This document shows positions 23,201 through 32,160 of a DNA stretch of 64,000 nucleotides, piece after piece. The DNA comes from Arcuatula senhousia. Its lineage: Eukaryota; Mollusca; Bivalvia; Mytilida; Mytilidae. The notes beneath the pieces are model-generated. The model was not told where the DNA came from, searched no databases, and saw only the letters and a list, made by a program, of their open reading frames with translations. Positions within the stretch are counted from its first letter, which is position 1, and the number at the start of each line of letters is the position of its first letter. The stretch spans positions 2,976,001-3,040,000 of the forward strand of contig OZ020311.1 in NCBI GenBank assembly GCA_963971305.1, read 5' to 3'. The translations under genes were made by a program, and so were the position numbers.

Positions 23201-25884
23201 CCAATCTGTCCCACCTGCAGCTAGAGATGACCAATCAGGAGCTTTGTTACAGAATGTATCCATGGTGACTGAGAATGACCAATCATCAGTATTGTTACAG
23301 AATGCTAGCATGCCAGTTCCTCCAATGAATAACTCCATGAATCCATCTTATAATGCATTTGACAACTCAGGTATATAACAGGGATAACAATTCAAAAATA
23401 TTTAGGGCCCCGCATCGAAGATGCGGACGCCCTATAGTTTTCACTTTGTCGTCCGTCTGTCTGTCCGTCCGTCTGTCCGTCCGTCAACAATTCTTGTGAA
23501 CACTAAAACTCGAAAACTATTAACACCACAGTTCTGAAACTTTGCACAGCTGCTAAGTAGCATGTCATGATGTGCATATAAAATTTTGTGCAAATCTGAT
23601 TAAAATTTTTGTAAAAAAACTTCATTTTTTAACGAAAATCACAGATTTTGAGAATTGGACTTTGTGAACACTAAAACTCAAAAACTGTTAACAATACAGT
23701 TCTGAAACTTTGCACAGCTGCTAAGTAGCATGTCATGATGTGCATAGTAAAATTTCGTGCAAATCTGTTCAATATTTTTGGAAAAAACTTAATTTTTTAT
23801 CAAAAATCACAGATTTTGAGAATTGGACTTTGTGAACACTAAAACTCAAAAACTGTTAACAAAACAGTTCTGAAACTTTGTTCAGCTGCTAAGTAGCATG
23901 TCCTGATTTGCATATTAAAATTTCGTGCAAATCTGATTAATATTTTTGGAAAAAACTTCATTTTTTATCGAAAATCACAGATTTTGAGAATTGGACTTTG
24001 TGAACAATAAAACTCAAAGGCTATTAACAATACAGATCTGTAGTTTCATATGCATTCCATGGAACATGCCTTAGTGGTTATAATTAAAGTTCGTATGATT
24101 TTGAAAACACTTAGATATTTTGCCGCGGGGCCCTTTCTGAGTTTGTCAGTATTCTAGTTTTAACTGATGAACTAAAGACCAATTTACTTTGAATAAATTG
24201 TCCTCTCCATGTTTTGGCCACTCAAAACAATTTGGATAATGTGAATACTTTTACATACCATGCAAAAACTGAAAACACACACCATATGCATTGTATGACT
24301 AAACAATGTTAATTTTCTTTTTACCCAACGGGGAGACTTAAGATTGGGCATCTATTCATGAATTGTTTAACAAAATTTCTTTATTTTTCACAGGAATGTG
24401 TCATCAGAACACAAACTTCACCCCTTCATCTCCTGACCACAGCAGCAGCAACCAGAGAGATTACGATTCCCGTAATCTTCTCTTCCTCAACGACAGCAGT
24501 CCCCTCAATCAGACAGACCCGCTCAAAGTGGTGGAGGAGTTGTTACCTGACATCATCAGCAATGAAGACCTGACGGAATATAACATTAGTGAGGTAGCCC
24601 TCAACGATGGGTTACGGTCCATGAACATGCTGGACGAGGAGAGCAGCGAGTCTGGAGTGTCTATGGGAAGTTCAGGGTCACCACCTCATGTAAGTATAGT
24701 GTGCAAAAAGATGCAAGAACCCAATTGTTTACTAGCAGCTCAATCTTATTACTTGGATAAGTAGTTAAAAGTCAGCCAACTTCTGATCTTTGAAATTAAT
24801 TTAAAGAAATTTGAGCTGAGGAATCTTCTGGTCCTGGATGAAAATTTATTGAGTTGTTATTTCAAAATGATAACACACACAACAAACATATTATTTCATA
24901 CAATTACATGTAGGTATGATTTTCCCCAGCTAAATTTGGAGAAAAAAGGCAGCTTAAATGTAGCTTCTGATCTATGTATTGCTTTTATGTAATGAAAATT
25001 TTGTTCCATTAAAAGTGTTTGATGAAGTGTTTATACCTAATTTGCAGGACAACTTCAGTGACTCAGTTATGTCCCCTTTTGATGGTGCAGGTGGAGCCAC
25101 TGGTGGCAAAGACTACGATGAATCCCCGAGTTACAATGGTCCCAACAATTTCAATTACAACAACAATAACAATGAGAAGAAAAACTATAACGGATACAGT
25201 AATAGTGACAGCCAATCAAATTGCTCATCTGTCTCGAATGACACAGATTTTCATGGTGATATGACGCGAACGAAACACATCCATCACAACCATTCCTATC
25301 CCCTACAGCCTGGACAGGAGCCTAAAGAGTACAAGAGGTACACGTTCCACAATGACAAACCTAGACAGAAAGGCCCTCACTGTCGTGACAAAAAACGTAT
25401 CGAGGAATTGAAAATTCCACTGACGCTTGACCAGATCATAGATTCTCCAGTGGAAGAATTCAACGAGATTCTGCAGATGCATAAGTTCTCCGAACAGCAG
25501 CTGCAGTTGATAAGAGACATTCGACGCAGAGGTAAAAACAAGGTGGCAGCACAGAACTGCAGGAAGCGTAAAATGGATGTGATCGTCGACCTTGAAGATA
25601 ACATGCAGTCGCTGCGACAGGCCAGAGATCGTCTTTTAGAAGAGCGACACATGATCGACAAACAAGCGAGAGAAATGAAGGAAAAGTTTGGCATGCTTTA
25701 CAGAGAAATTTTCCAGTCTTTAAGGGATGAAAATGGCCGACCTTACGATCCACAGTTATATTCTTTACAGCAGTCAAGTGATGGAAATGTTTTTCTTGTT
25801 CCCCGAAACACAACAGCTGACGAACAACAAGCTAAACTCAACAAGAAAATTAAGAAGGAAAAAGATAAGCATTTTAAGAACTGA
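7627..25884 (+). CDS. NFE2L: CNC-bZIP transcription factor, NRF1/NRF2 family (whole gene)
   Basis: Eight exons starting with exon 1b join with consistent phases and GT-AG borders: 7627-8229, 16955-17086, 18566-18665, 20291-20391, 21628-21861, 23007-23370, 24394-24689, 25048-25884. Total 2667 bp, 888 aa (human NRF1 is 772 aa). The order of domains is: NRF1-type hydrophobic N-terminus (about 8-28), DLG motif (WRQDIDLG, 210-217), ETGE (277-280), Met/Asn/Gln-rich region, EQRWQDIV segment like the NRF activation domain, ESGVS degron-like motif (597-601), CNC domain (about 736-772), basic region and leucine zipper (about 766-830), VFLVPRN Neh3-like end. The family dimerises with small MAF proteins to bind antioxidant response elements and controls oxidative-stress and proteasome genes. 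This is an invertebrate single-locus ancestor of NFE2L1/2/3 as far as the sequence shows. Confidence 0.93.
8811..10281. mobile_element. Second copy of the CCTACCGGC terminal-repeat element
   Basis: It starts ACAAGCATTCTGAGAGTATT, GTCACCTACCGGCCTC, TCAGTCACTGGTAAC, which is the reverse complement of the right end of the 3173-4828 element. It ends with GACAGACAGAGCTC...CTATAGTCTCCTTCGGCTTTTGCC, matching that element's left end. Orientation is opposite. The middle (about 9300-10090) is unrelated and includes a tRNA-like SINE, so the copy is itself interrupted. Confidence 0.6.
9565..9830 (+). repeat. tRNA-derived SINE-like unit
   Basis: GTGGTCTAGGGCGCTGG (9572-9588) resembles a pol III A box of a Leu/Ser-type tRNA and GGGTTCGATTCC (about 9631-9642) a B box. 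The spacing is wider than a normal tRNA and there is no folded acceptor stem, so this is a SINE head or tRNA relic, not a working tRNA gene. Confidence 0.5.
10781..11212. repeat. Dispersed repeat with two 188-bp units and a G-run
   Basis: Two units each contain 'TTCAAAGGGCCATAACTCC.ACAAAAATTTGAG' (about 10801 and 10989), followed by GACGGACAGACGGACGGACAGG and 'TGTCTCCCCACAAAAGTGGGG' running into a G13 tract near 11187. It is a non-coding element of the same general style as the others in this window. Confidence 0.5.
14725..14796 (+). repeat. LINE 3' end with (TATTGG)n tail
   Basis: TTGCCCTAATGGGGACC, then TTTGGAAAATAAAAATATTGG and four to five TATTGG units. The layout equals that of the LINE 3' UTR at 420-590, on the opposite strand, so this is a 5'-truncated copy. 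Confidence 0.55.
16955..17086 (+). CDS. NFE2L: NFE2L exon 2 (DLG motif, Neh2-like)
   Basis: Acceptor TTTTTCAG|GATCTG and donor AAG|GTAAGG; 44 codons, phase 0 at both ends. It encodes [16 protein letters not shown] followed by a charged helix rich in Glu/Arg/Lys. WRQDIDLG is the low-affinity KEAP1-binding (DLG) motif of the Neh2 domain. The phase-0 boundary lets either first exon join. Confidence 0.92.
17087..18565 (+). other. NFE2L intron 2
   Basis: AT-rich intron with a C13 tract at about 18104-18117. A 30-bp segment around 18470 (AGCTTGTTTCCCAATCCAG...ATAAATAT) recurs in intron 5 near 21970. No other feature recognised. Confidence 0.5.
18566..18665 (+). CDS. NFE2L: NFE2L exon 3 (Neh2 helix)
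   Basis: Acceptor CATTTCAG|AAAAAAG; donor ACTG|GTACGA. The 100-bp exon continues the Lys/Glu/Arg/Gln-rich helix that separates DLG and ETGE and in NRF2 carries the lysines ubiquitinated by CUL3-KEAP1. It ends one base into the Gly codon of ETGE. Confidence 0.9.
18666..20290 (+). other. NFE2L intron 3
   Basis: AT-rich intron; no repeat family or exon recognised. Confidence 0.5.
20291..20391 (+). CDS. NFE2L: NFE2L exon 4 (completes ETGE)
   Basis: Acceptor ATTTTTAG|GTGAAT; donor CAG|GTAGAT; 101 bp. Joined to exon 3 it gives [13 protein letters not shown], the high-affinity KEAP1 motif (DxETGE), then a Pro/Gln-rich segment. Exons 3 and 4 together are 201 bp, keeping frame. Confidence 0.9.
20392..21627 (+). 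other. NFE2L intron 4
   Basis: AT-rich intron. The open frames on the minus strand here (21036-21772) show no family resemblance and overlap exon 5 antisense, so they are not called. Confidence 0.5.
21628..21861 (+). CDS. NFE2L: NFE2L exon 5 (Met/Asn-rich, sequon-rich)
   Basis: Acceptor ATTGTAG|AATTAC; donor CAG|GTAAAA; 78 codons. The C-terminal half is a low-complexity Asn/Met run ([14 protein letters not shown]...) with several N-x-S/T sequons. This corresponds in position to the NST domain of NRF1. Exon identity rests on open frame, phase and splice sites. Confidence 0.85.
21862..23006 (+). other. NFE2L intron 5
   Basis: AT-rich intron with the short repeat shared with intron 2 (about 21968-22012). 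Nothing else recognised. Confidence 0.5.
23007..23370 (+). CDS. NFE2L: NFE2L exon 6 (activation-domain segment)
   Basis: Acceptor TTAACAG|ACTACT; donor TCAG|GTATAT; 364 bp. It encodes [16 protein letters not shown], similar to the QQWQDLM segment of NRF1/NRF2 activation domains, then an Asn/Ser/Pro-rich stretch containing two near-repeats ([13 protein letters not shown] and [13 protein letters not shown]) and sequons NMT, NSS, NNT, NVS, NAS and NNS. Confidence 0.88.
23371..24393 (+). other. NFE2L intron 6
   Basis: Mostly occupied by a terminal-inverted-repeat element (23404-24134). The remaining 260 bp before exon 7 are featureless. Confidence 0.5.
23404..24134. mobile_element. Small inverted-repeat element with 168-bp internal tandem repeats
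   Basis: Ends are AGGGCCCCGC (23404-23413) and GCGGGGCCCT (24125-24134). After a GTCCGTCTGTCC microsatellite, about 3.3 tandem units of 168 bp begin near 23494, 23661, 23829 and 23997, each starting TTGTGAACA.TAAAACTC. There is no ORF, so it is non-autonomous. Confidence 0.65.
24394..24689 (+). CDS. NFE2L: NFE2L exon 7 (degron-like region)
   Basis: Acceptor TTTTTCACAG|GAATG; donor CAT|GTAAGT; 296 bp. The segment [14 protein letters not shown]...[14 protein letters not shown] parallels the NRF1 region ending in the beta-TrCP degron DSGLS; here the core is ESGVS flanked by acidic and Ser residues. Exons 6 and 7 total 660 bp, restoring phase. Confidence 0.9.
25048..25884 (+). CDS. NFE2L: NFE2L terminal exon 8 (CNC domain, bZIP, Neh3-like end)
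   Basis: Acceptor AATTTGCAG|GACAAC; stop TGA at 25882. It encodes 278 residues. [10 protein letters not shown] is the conserved HNHxY box. [20 protein letters not shown] through [12 protein letters not shown] is the CNC domain. [14 protein letters not shown] is the DNA-contacting basic region with the Asn, Ala, Cys and Arg positions typical of CNC factors. A leucine-rich coiled coil ([19 protein letters not shown]...) forms the zipper. [20 protein letters not shown] and VFLVPRN form the C-terminal Neh3-like part. Strong, unambiguous family identity. Confidence 0.97.
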   Translation, partial: DNFSDSVMSPFDGAGGATGGKDYDESPSYNGPNNFNYNNNNNEKKNYNGYSNSDSQSNCSSVSNDTDFHGDMTRTKHIHHNHSYPLQPGQEPKEYKRYTFHNDKPRQKGPHCRDKKRIEELKIPLTLDQIIDSPVEEFNEILQMHKFSEQQLQLIRDIRRRGKNKVAAQNCRKRKMDVIVDLEDNMQSLRQARDRLLEERHMIDKQAREMKEKFGMLYREIFQSLRDENGRPYDPQLYSLQQSSDGNVFLVPRNTTADEQQAKLNKKIKKEKDKHFKN

Positions 25885-28800
25885 AGCTGAAAAAAGAGAA
25901 GGTCTCTGCTTTCTTATTGTGATATAAACAAATTAGCCTTATTTTGACATCAGGAGTTCTGGATCTAGCCAAAGTTTTAGGCATTTTGTTAACATTCATT
26001 TGCTGAAGTGCATTTGATTTTGGGTCTTGCAGTCCTTAAGTATTGCATTTATAGCAAAATTGATTAATTCATTGAGTATAAATTGATTCAATGGCATATC
26101 TTTTCATGCAAAAAATCAAAAAAAGTATTGTGTAATATATTTATTATGTTTACATATCTACTTGGGGATGAAAATGTATCTTTGAAAGAACCTAGATAAT
26201 TGTGTATAGATCTCAACATTGTTTCATTTAAGTTTCATATAATTCTGATCAATAATATCAATTTGGATAAAAATCATAAAACTTAAAGAATTTTATTTGG
26301 GATAAAATACAGAATTTCCTGAATTTAAAGCATTAATATTTGATTTTTATCAATATTTATAAATATTAGGAAACAACATGATTATATAAAACTAAAAATT
26401 AAAATTAAATGTATAAAGTGTTGCCAAAAGAAAGAAACAGTGTTGGCTCAGATGTCATGAATGTAATAGTTTATATATAGATCTAATTTTAAAATGATAA
26501 AGAGTAAAGTAGGACTTAAAAAAGAGAGAAAAAGTTGACCTTACGACATACCACACTTGTGTAACGAATTGTTGAAGATGTTTTCACTAGAATCATATAC
26601 ATTTCACATTCCATTTATTTATATGGGGTATATTTTGTGTCAAATTGTGTTTAACCAAAGATTCTTTCCATACACTTTTTCTTAAAGTATTTCTAGTGCT
26701 GTGTATCCTTTCCATTTGCCTATTTTAAGAGGGGTAAAAAACTCCAAAGACAAATTATAAACTTTGTAAGGGTATTGCTTAATAGGTGCTGAATGGAAGA
26801 AATGTTGTTAACATGCTAGCAAATATTTGCTCTTGTAGCCTCTACCCCTCAAAAAGTTTCTCAATAACAAATGATGGAAAAAACAATTAGCGGGAATGTA
26901 TCTGTATGTTGAAGATTTAAGATTGTCTGTTTCTTGGATTAGTAAATTGATTGATACCAGTGAATTATATTTGATGTGTTCAAAAATATAAAAATAGATT
27001 TCTTATATATCTGTGATAGTAAATAATAAAAATAAACATAGAATATGTAAATTTTTATCTTCAAAGAGTTGTTGAAAACTTGCGTTTTCATATATTACTT
27101 AAAATATTAAAGAAAAAATATCTTACCAGAAAAGTGCTTTTATCCTATATTTGTTTAATATATTTATTTATTGCTGTTTATTTATAGTTTTTTTAATGTT
27201 TCAAAAAGGACACATGGAAAAATATGTATTAGAAAGATTTTGGTCAAAGGAGTAAAAGTAACAGTTACGATTTTAATAAGGTTTCCTCGTTTGAATGAAT
27301 TTTTTTTATTAAGTGCATGTTTGTTTATGATTGTTAAAGTGGTCTGGAACCCAAGCATAGAACAAAAAATTTGTTTTGTAAGAAAGAATGTTAATTTTTA
27401 TTTCAATATTGTTACAATTTATAGTAAAACTTGTTTAACCCATAATCCTGTGGCCTGTAGAATATATTCAAACAAGAATACGTCAAAAAGATATAATGCT
27501 CCATCTCGCAACATTTAAGATGGACAGACATATGGATGGAAGGACCAGAACACTATATGCCCCCTACATTCGTAGATAAGGTATAATAAGACATGTGAAA
27601 CTTTAATGAGAAAAAAAGCCTGTAAATCATGTGCAGTTGGGAGAGAATTAGGATTGTTTGGATTAGACAGGTTTCACTGTAATTTTGTTGTCCTGGTTTG
27701 GTTAATGTTTTTGACCTTTTATTTGCCTTCTTGAAAAACTACAAGCTACCACAGTGCTTATTGTAAGACCTGTATTCTTTCAACTTTTACACTGTCAAAA
27801 GTGTAAATTAAAATGAATTGATAAAACAAGACGGTTTAATTGAATTTTTCCAAGATCTTAAGATCTTTTTATTTTAAAACACATCTTAGAAAAGTTATTC
27901 AGGAAATTCACATTTGTTAATTTGTTGAAAACATTTTTATCTGTTGCCTAAGGATTAAGATTAAAATTTAGTGAAAAAAACTGTTTATTTGATCTTTGAG
28001 TTGAACAATTGATTGTCATTTTCCATTTTACCAGTTTGATCATTTTGGCTGGAGTCTTTTCCTTCAATGAATTATTGTTCTGAAAACATTAAATATAAAA
28101 CATTTCACCTACATTGTTATATTATTTTTTTATGTTTTTGTATAAAATTGTTATATTTGTTACCATGGTTATGTTATCATATTTTTCTGTATATTGTTTT
28201 TGCATAATAGTTTCATAGAGAGCTTAAGTGAAAGTGCTACTTGTATACCCCTAAATATTACAAAATCAAAAATGAAATCTATTGAAATACCTTATTAATT
28301 TTATGATTTTAAAATTATAACCTCAATATATTGATTCCTTGCTTCAAAAGCTTTTTGTAATGTTTTTTTTTTACTTTTAAGAGAGAATGAATTGTACACG
28401 ACATAGGTAGGGTGCATTATAAAATTGCATTGTGGTCACAAAGTGCTTTGTAATCAATTAATGTTGGCTTCTAACGAAAGAAAATTTTCTAAATTAAAAA
28501 CTTGCTTAGATCAAAGAAAAGAATGAATTCAGATACAGACATGTATTGTATAAAAGGAATTTAAAATTTACAAAAGTTTTTTTTTTAATTTCAATTGAAG
28601 TATGTGTGAATGATTGTTAATTCTTTGCTTTTGTAAGAAGTTTCATTCTGATTGAAAGGGGGGAGGTTTGTGTCAAAATCCTTTGTTTAAAGGCAGACAC
28701 TATTCAATGCATGAATATCTCAATCATAGTTGATGGTTGATCATTCTGAGAACCCCCTTCATCCTGGATATGGCGAAAGACTGAAACTTTTTACTTAAAA

Positions 28801-29975
28801 AAAAATTTAAGAAAAAATGTGGAAGATTAAAATTATTCATTTTGTGAAAGTTCTTTTACTTGATTGAAGTAAATTTTGTACTGTATAACTACTAGACACC
28901 CATGTATATGATATCATTACGTACCATCACCCTAGGCATAATTAAAGCAATTTTGATTGCATTTAGATTTAGCTCAAAACATAAGCAAGAAAAACATTCC
29001 ATAACATTTAATTGCTGAAACTAATATGTGTGAGTGTATTATTTTTAAAAACTGTAAATTAAATATTTTAAAATCTTATAAGTTTTCATATAAATCATAT
29101 ATAGCATTTATTTGGTATATCCCTTTCATTCATATGTTTTCCATATCAAAACTTTTCATATCACATTCATATCTTCACCATTCCATAAGTAAAAATTGTT
29201 GATTTGTTAAAAAAGGAATGGATAGAATGGCTTTTTTCACAAAAATTTTCAAGTGTAAACATTGTAAGTGTAGATTTCAGCCAATTAGAAGTTGCAAAAT
29301 TTACACTCAAGATAATTTTTACACTTTCAATTTTTGTGAAACTTGCTGCTAGTTCGAAGAAAAAAAATCAGTTTCATGAAGGATTCATTGGTTTAAGATT
29401 TTGAGGTTTGTGTTATAAGCTGTTAAATCTTGATTGAAATGTTTACAATTTTGACATTTGTGTTATCTCCCTTGTTAAATCTTACAGCAAACATCAGATA
29501 TCATCCCACAATCATTGTTAAAATGAAGACTACAATATCTTCTGCATATTCATTCTCTTTTGTCCTGACCAGACATATTTTTAGGAAGTTTGGGGTGAAT
29601 TTTTAGGAAGCTCTATCAATAACACATTAAATTTAAATTTTAATTTTATGATCAATATACTATCTTTTTGAGTATTCTGTTACTTTATATTACCATTCGT
29701 GAAATAAATCAAAATAATAGATCCTTAAGATTTTGAAATTCTTACATTATGACTAGGTTTTTTGATCATCAAGGTTTAAGTTGTTAATTTCACTATAAAA
29801 GTTGACTTTTAAGATGGAAAATTTCAGAGAACAATAATTAATCCGACAGATTGACATGCAGAAGATATTGTAGTCTGATCCTTGTTTAATGTACATAAAT
29901 TATAATGGTTTTGTCTCATTATGGTTGTGTATCAGATATTTGTCTGAACAATAAACTTATTTTGTATAAAATCTC
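25885..29975 (+). other. Probable NFE2L 3' UTR
   Basis: About 4 kb of AT-rich sequence without recognisable coding or repeat structure follows the stop codon. AATAAA at 29950-29955 (followed by a T-rich stretch) is a candidate polyadenylation signal; earlier AATAAA motifs near 27027 and 27033 could give a shorter transcript. The 3' end is inferred only. A 21-bp perfect inverted repeat lies in its distal part. Confidence 0.4.
29527..29876. repeat. 21-bp perfect inverted repeat, 308-bp spacer
   Basis: Positions 29527-29547 (starts AGACTACAATATCTTC) are the exact reverse complement of 29856-29876 (ends GATATTGTAGTCT). Flanking bases do not extend the match. In a transcript the arms could pair. 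Confidence 0.7.
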
Positions 29976-31080
29976 GACTTAATTGTTTATGATTGCCTTC
30001 CTTTGTCTTTTCTTCTGTGATTGATCGTCCTTTGATTATGTGGTGAATATAACCCTAACCTCATGACAATCAAGTTTGTGGTTTAATGCCTCTTGACTTT
30101 TTAGGCTTTGGTCAGTACTCAGTAGATAAATTTTGTTTTATGTTGCACCTTAAAACATCCTTTTGTGTCTGTAAGATGGATCATTGCTGTAAGAATATGA
30201 AGTTATCATTTGCTCCCTTATGAGAGAGATGGGATGAGTGTACATGATACAAACTCCATAAACCAGCAGCAATATGAAAAACACCATCTTGCAGTTAGTC
30301 CCTAGATAAAAATGTTCTTTAAATAATTCAAATTTAATCTTAACTTCTTAGTAAATGTCTCTTGGCTATTAGGCTTTTGTTGATCCTTATTGTTTTATGA
30401 GAGAGCTTTTGAGCATCAAAACTTGCTTAATAGATTCCTATAAAACATACACTACCAGTACCAAAATTTTCTTTGCTTTGTCTGGCCCAGTGCCCCAACT
30501 CATTCTTAACTCACCTCGCAAAGTCGGGAAGGGGCTTATATGGTACCCTGAGTGTCAGCATAGAATGTTATAAGTCAATGCCCATTTACTGACTAGTGTT
30601 ACATCCACAAAATTGGTATGGCAGGTGGCTAGAGCACTTAGTGGTACTAAAAAGTGCATGCTTTGGATATTCCACATGGATTACCGATTACAGAAGGATG
30701 GTCAAAGTCCACCCCGTTAACTGATAATATATGAACAATATTGGTTTGGAAGGTGTACAAAGGGATGCTAAGCATGATGCTGGCTGTAACATTCATGGAT
30801 GACCACTTCAAATTCTAAGGGTTGTAGTCGTTCCTGCTTATTTTCAGCTTTGTATAAAATAACAATAGTGTATTTGTCTGGCCATTTTATACAGCAAATC
30901 ACTATGATTGCTTTTTCAGCAGGAACAGTGGTGTTCAGTAACCAAGAAAAAGTCAGTTCAAGGTTGATGAAACTTTGTATGCATAATACACTCTCGTTTA
31001 CCATTGGCTTTGGATTTTTGTCACGCCTGCGAGACGTAGGTATTACATTCCGGCGGCGTAATCTTTTTTGTAAGACTTAA
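29976..31080. other. Intergenic, no gene recognised
   Basis: Contains a block with TCACCTCGCAAAGTCGGG (about 30511) typical of a dispersed repeat, but no ORF with recognisable similarity. Confidence 0.4.
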
Positions 31081-32160
31081 GTAGACAAATGAATTGCTTG
31101 AAAAGTATATTATCTAGGCATCTGATAATGGGTATACAGACAGTTGAGGTTATGGTCTACGCAACTGTCACCATGCCGTGAGACCCTGATCCCATATTCA
31201 CCTTCCAATGTTTTGGTTTAAATGCTACTGATGAGAGGTTACTCCTTGAAATAGCATATCCAAATTAACCGTTTATACCCGCTTTTTGGTATTTGTAACA
31301 GCTGAGAAAATTAAAACTAAACTTTAGTTTAATTATCTCAGGTAACAGTGACTTATGTGGAAAAAAATACTTCAAAAGTGTAATACCTAGACATCTGATA
31401 TTTTGTATACAAACACTTGAGGTTGTGGTCTACACAACTGGCGTCCCGTGCGGGGCCCGGGAGGCGAATAGGCCCGCAGCAGCGCTAAGCTTGTCGGTAA
31501 AAGTCCACTAAAGAGCGCTCAGAAACCTGACATCGGGGTCAGGCCGCTTTGCCCACAAAGCGACAGGGATGTGTGCCCCAGTTGGTTGAATGGGGCAGCC
31601 CTGACATCGAGAGATGCCGGGTCGTCAGGCGATAATGCGGAAAACCTGACCGCAAACCATAGTGGTGCACCGTGTTGGGAAAAATGTCACCTTCCTCGCA
31701 CGTTAAAGAACCCTGCTGCAGGTCTCGGTAAGAGTAGGACCCGTAGGATCCCCATGCAGGAGGCAAAATTTCCCGTCCCTACCCATCACTCCTTTTTTCA
31801 GTGACAGTCAAAACTCTCCTACCCGATTGGCCTTGTGTCCCCATTTCCTCCACTTCATCATCATTTCATGTTCATTGTATCACCACTTTCATGTTCATCT
31901 CCCGGATATAGCCGAAATCGCGCTGCTTGGGAGTAAAGCAATAACTAACTAACTAACTAACTACACAACTGGCAACATGCCATGTGACCCTGACCCCACT
32001 TTCACGCTTCAACTACTATGTAAACTTAGTTTTTTGGGGGGGTTGTTAACTTCTTTGAAAACTTTTGTGGAAGATGAATTACTTGAAAGGTATTATACTT
32101 TAGTATCTGGTATCTTGTATGCAGACCCTTGGGTCAGGGTGTACTAAAGGCATAGATATA
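31081..32160. repeat. Three degenerate repeats of about 260 bp
   Basis: The pattern 'ACTTGAAAAGT.TATTATCTAGGCATCTGATA..GTATACAGAC....GAGGTTATGGTCTAC' near 31095-31160 recurs near 31360-31435 and, more degraded, at 32070-32145. Spacing of the first two is about 260 bp. The GC-rich retroposon is inserted in the second copy. Confidence 0.5.
31443..31960 (+). mobile_element. GC-rich retroposon (SINE or truncated LINE) with 13-bp target duplication
   Basis: A 518-bp GC-rich island bounded by exact copies of CTACACAACTGGC (31430-31442 and 31961-31973). The 3' end is an AACT microsatellite (AATAACTAACTAACTAACTAA). Target duplication plus simple-repeat tail is the signature of target-primed reverse transcription. 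The interior contains CACGTTAAAGAACCCTGCTG, a phrase common in marine-invertebrate retroposons. No clear pol III A/B box is seen at its start, so a 5'-truncated LINE is as likely as a SINE. Confidence 0.75.

Noticed and set aside
25377..25813. Minus-strand ORFs opposite the NFE2L bZIP exon
   Set aside because: They are antisense shadows of the strongly constrained coding exon and show no family resemblance.
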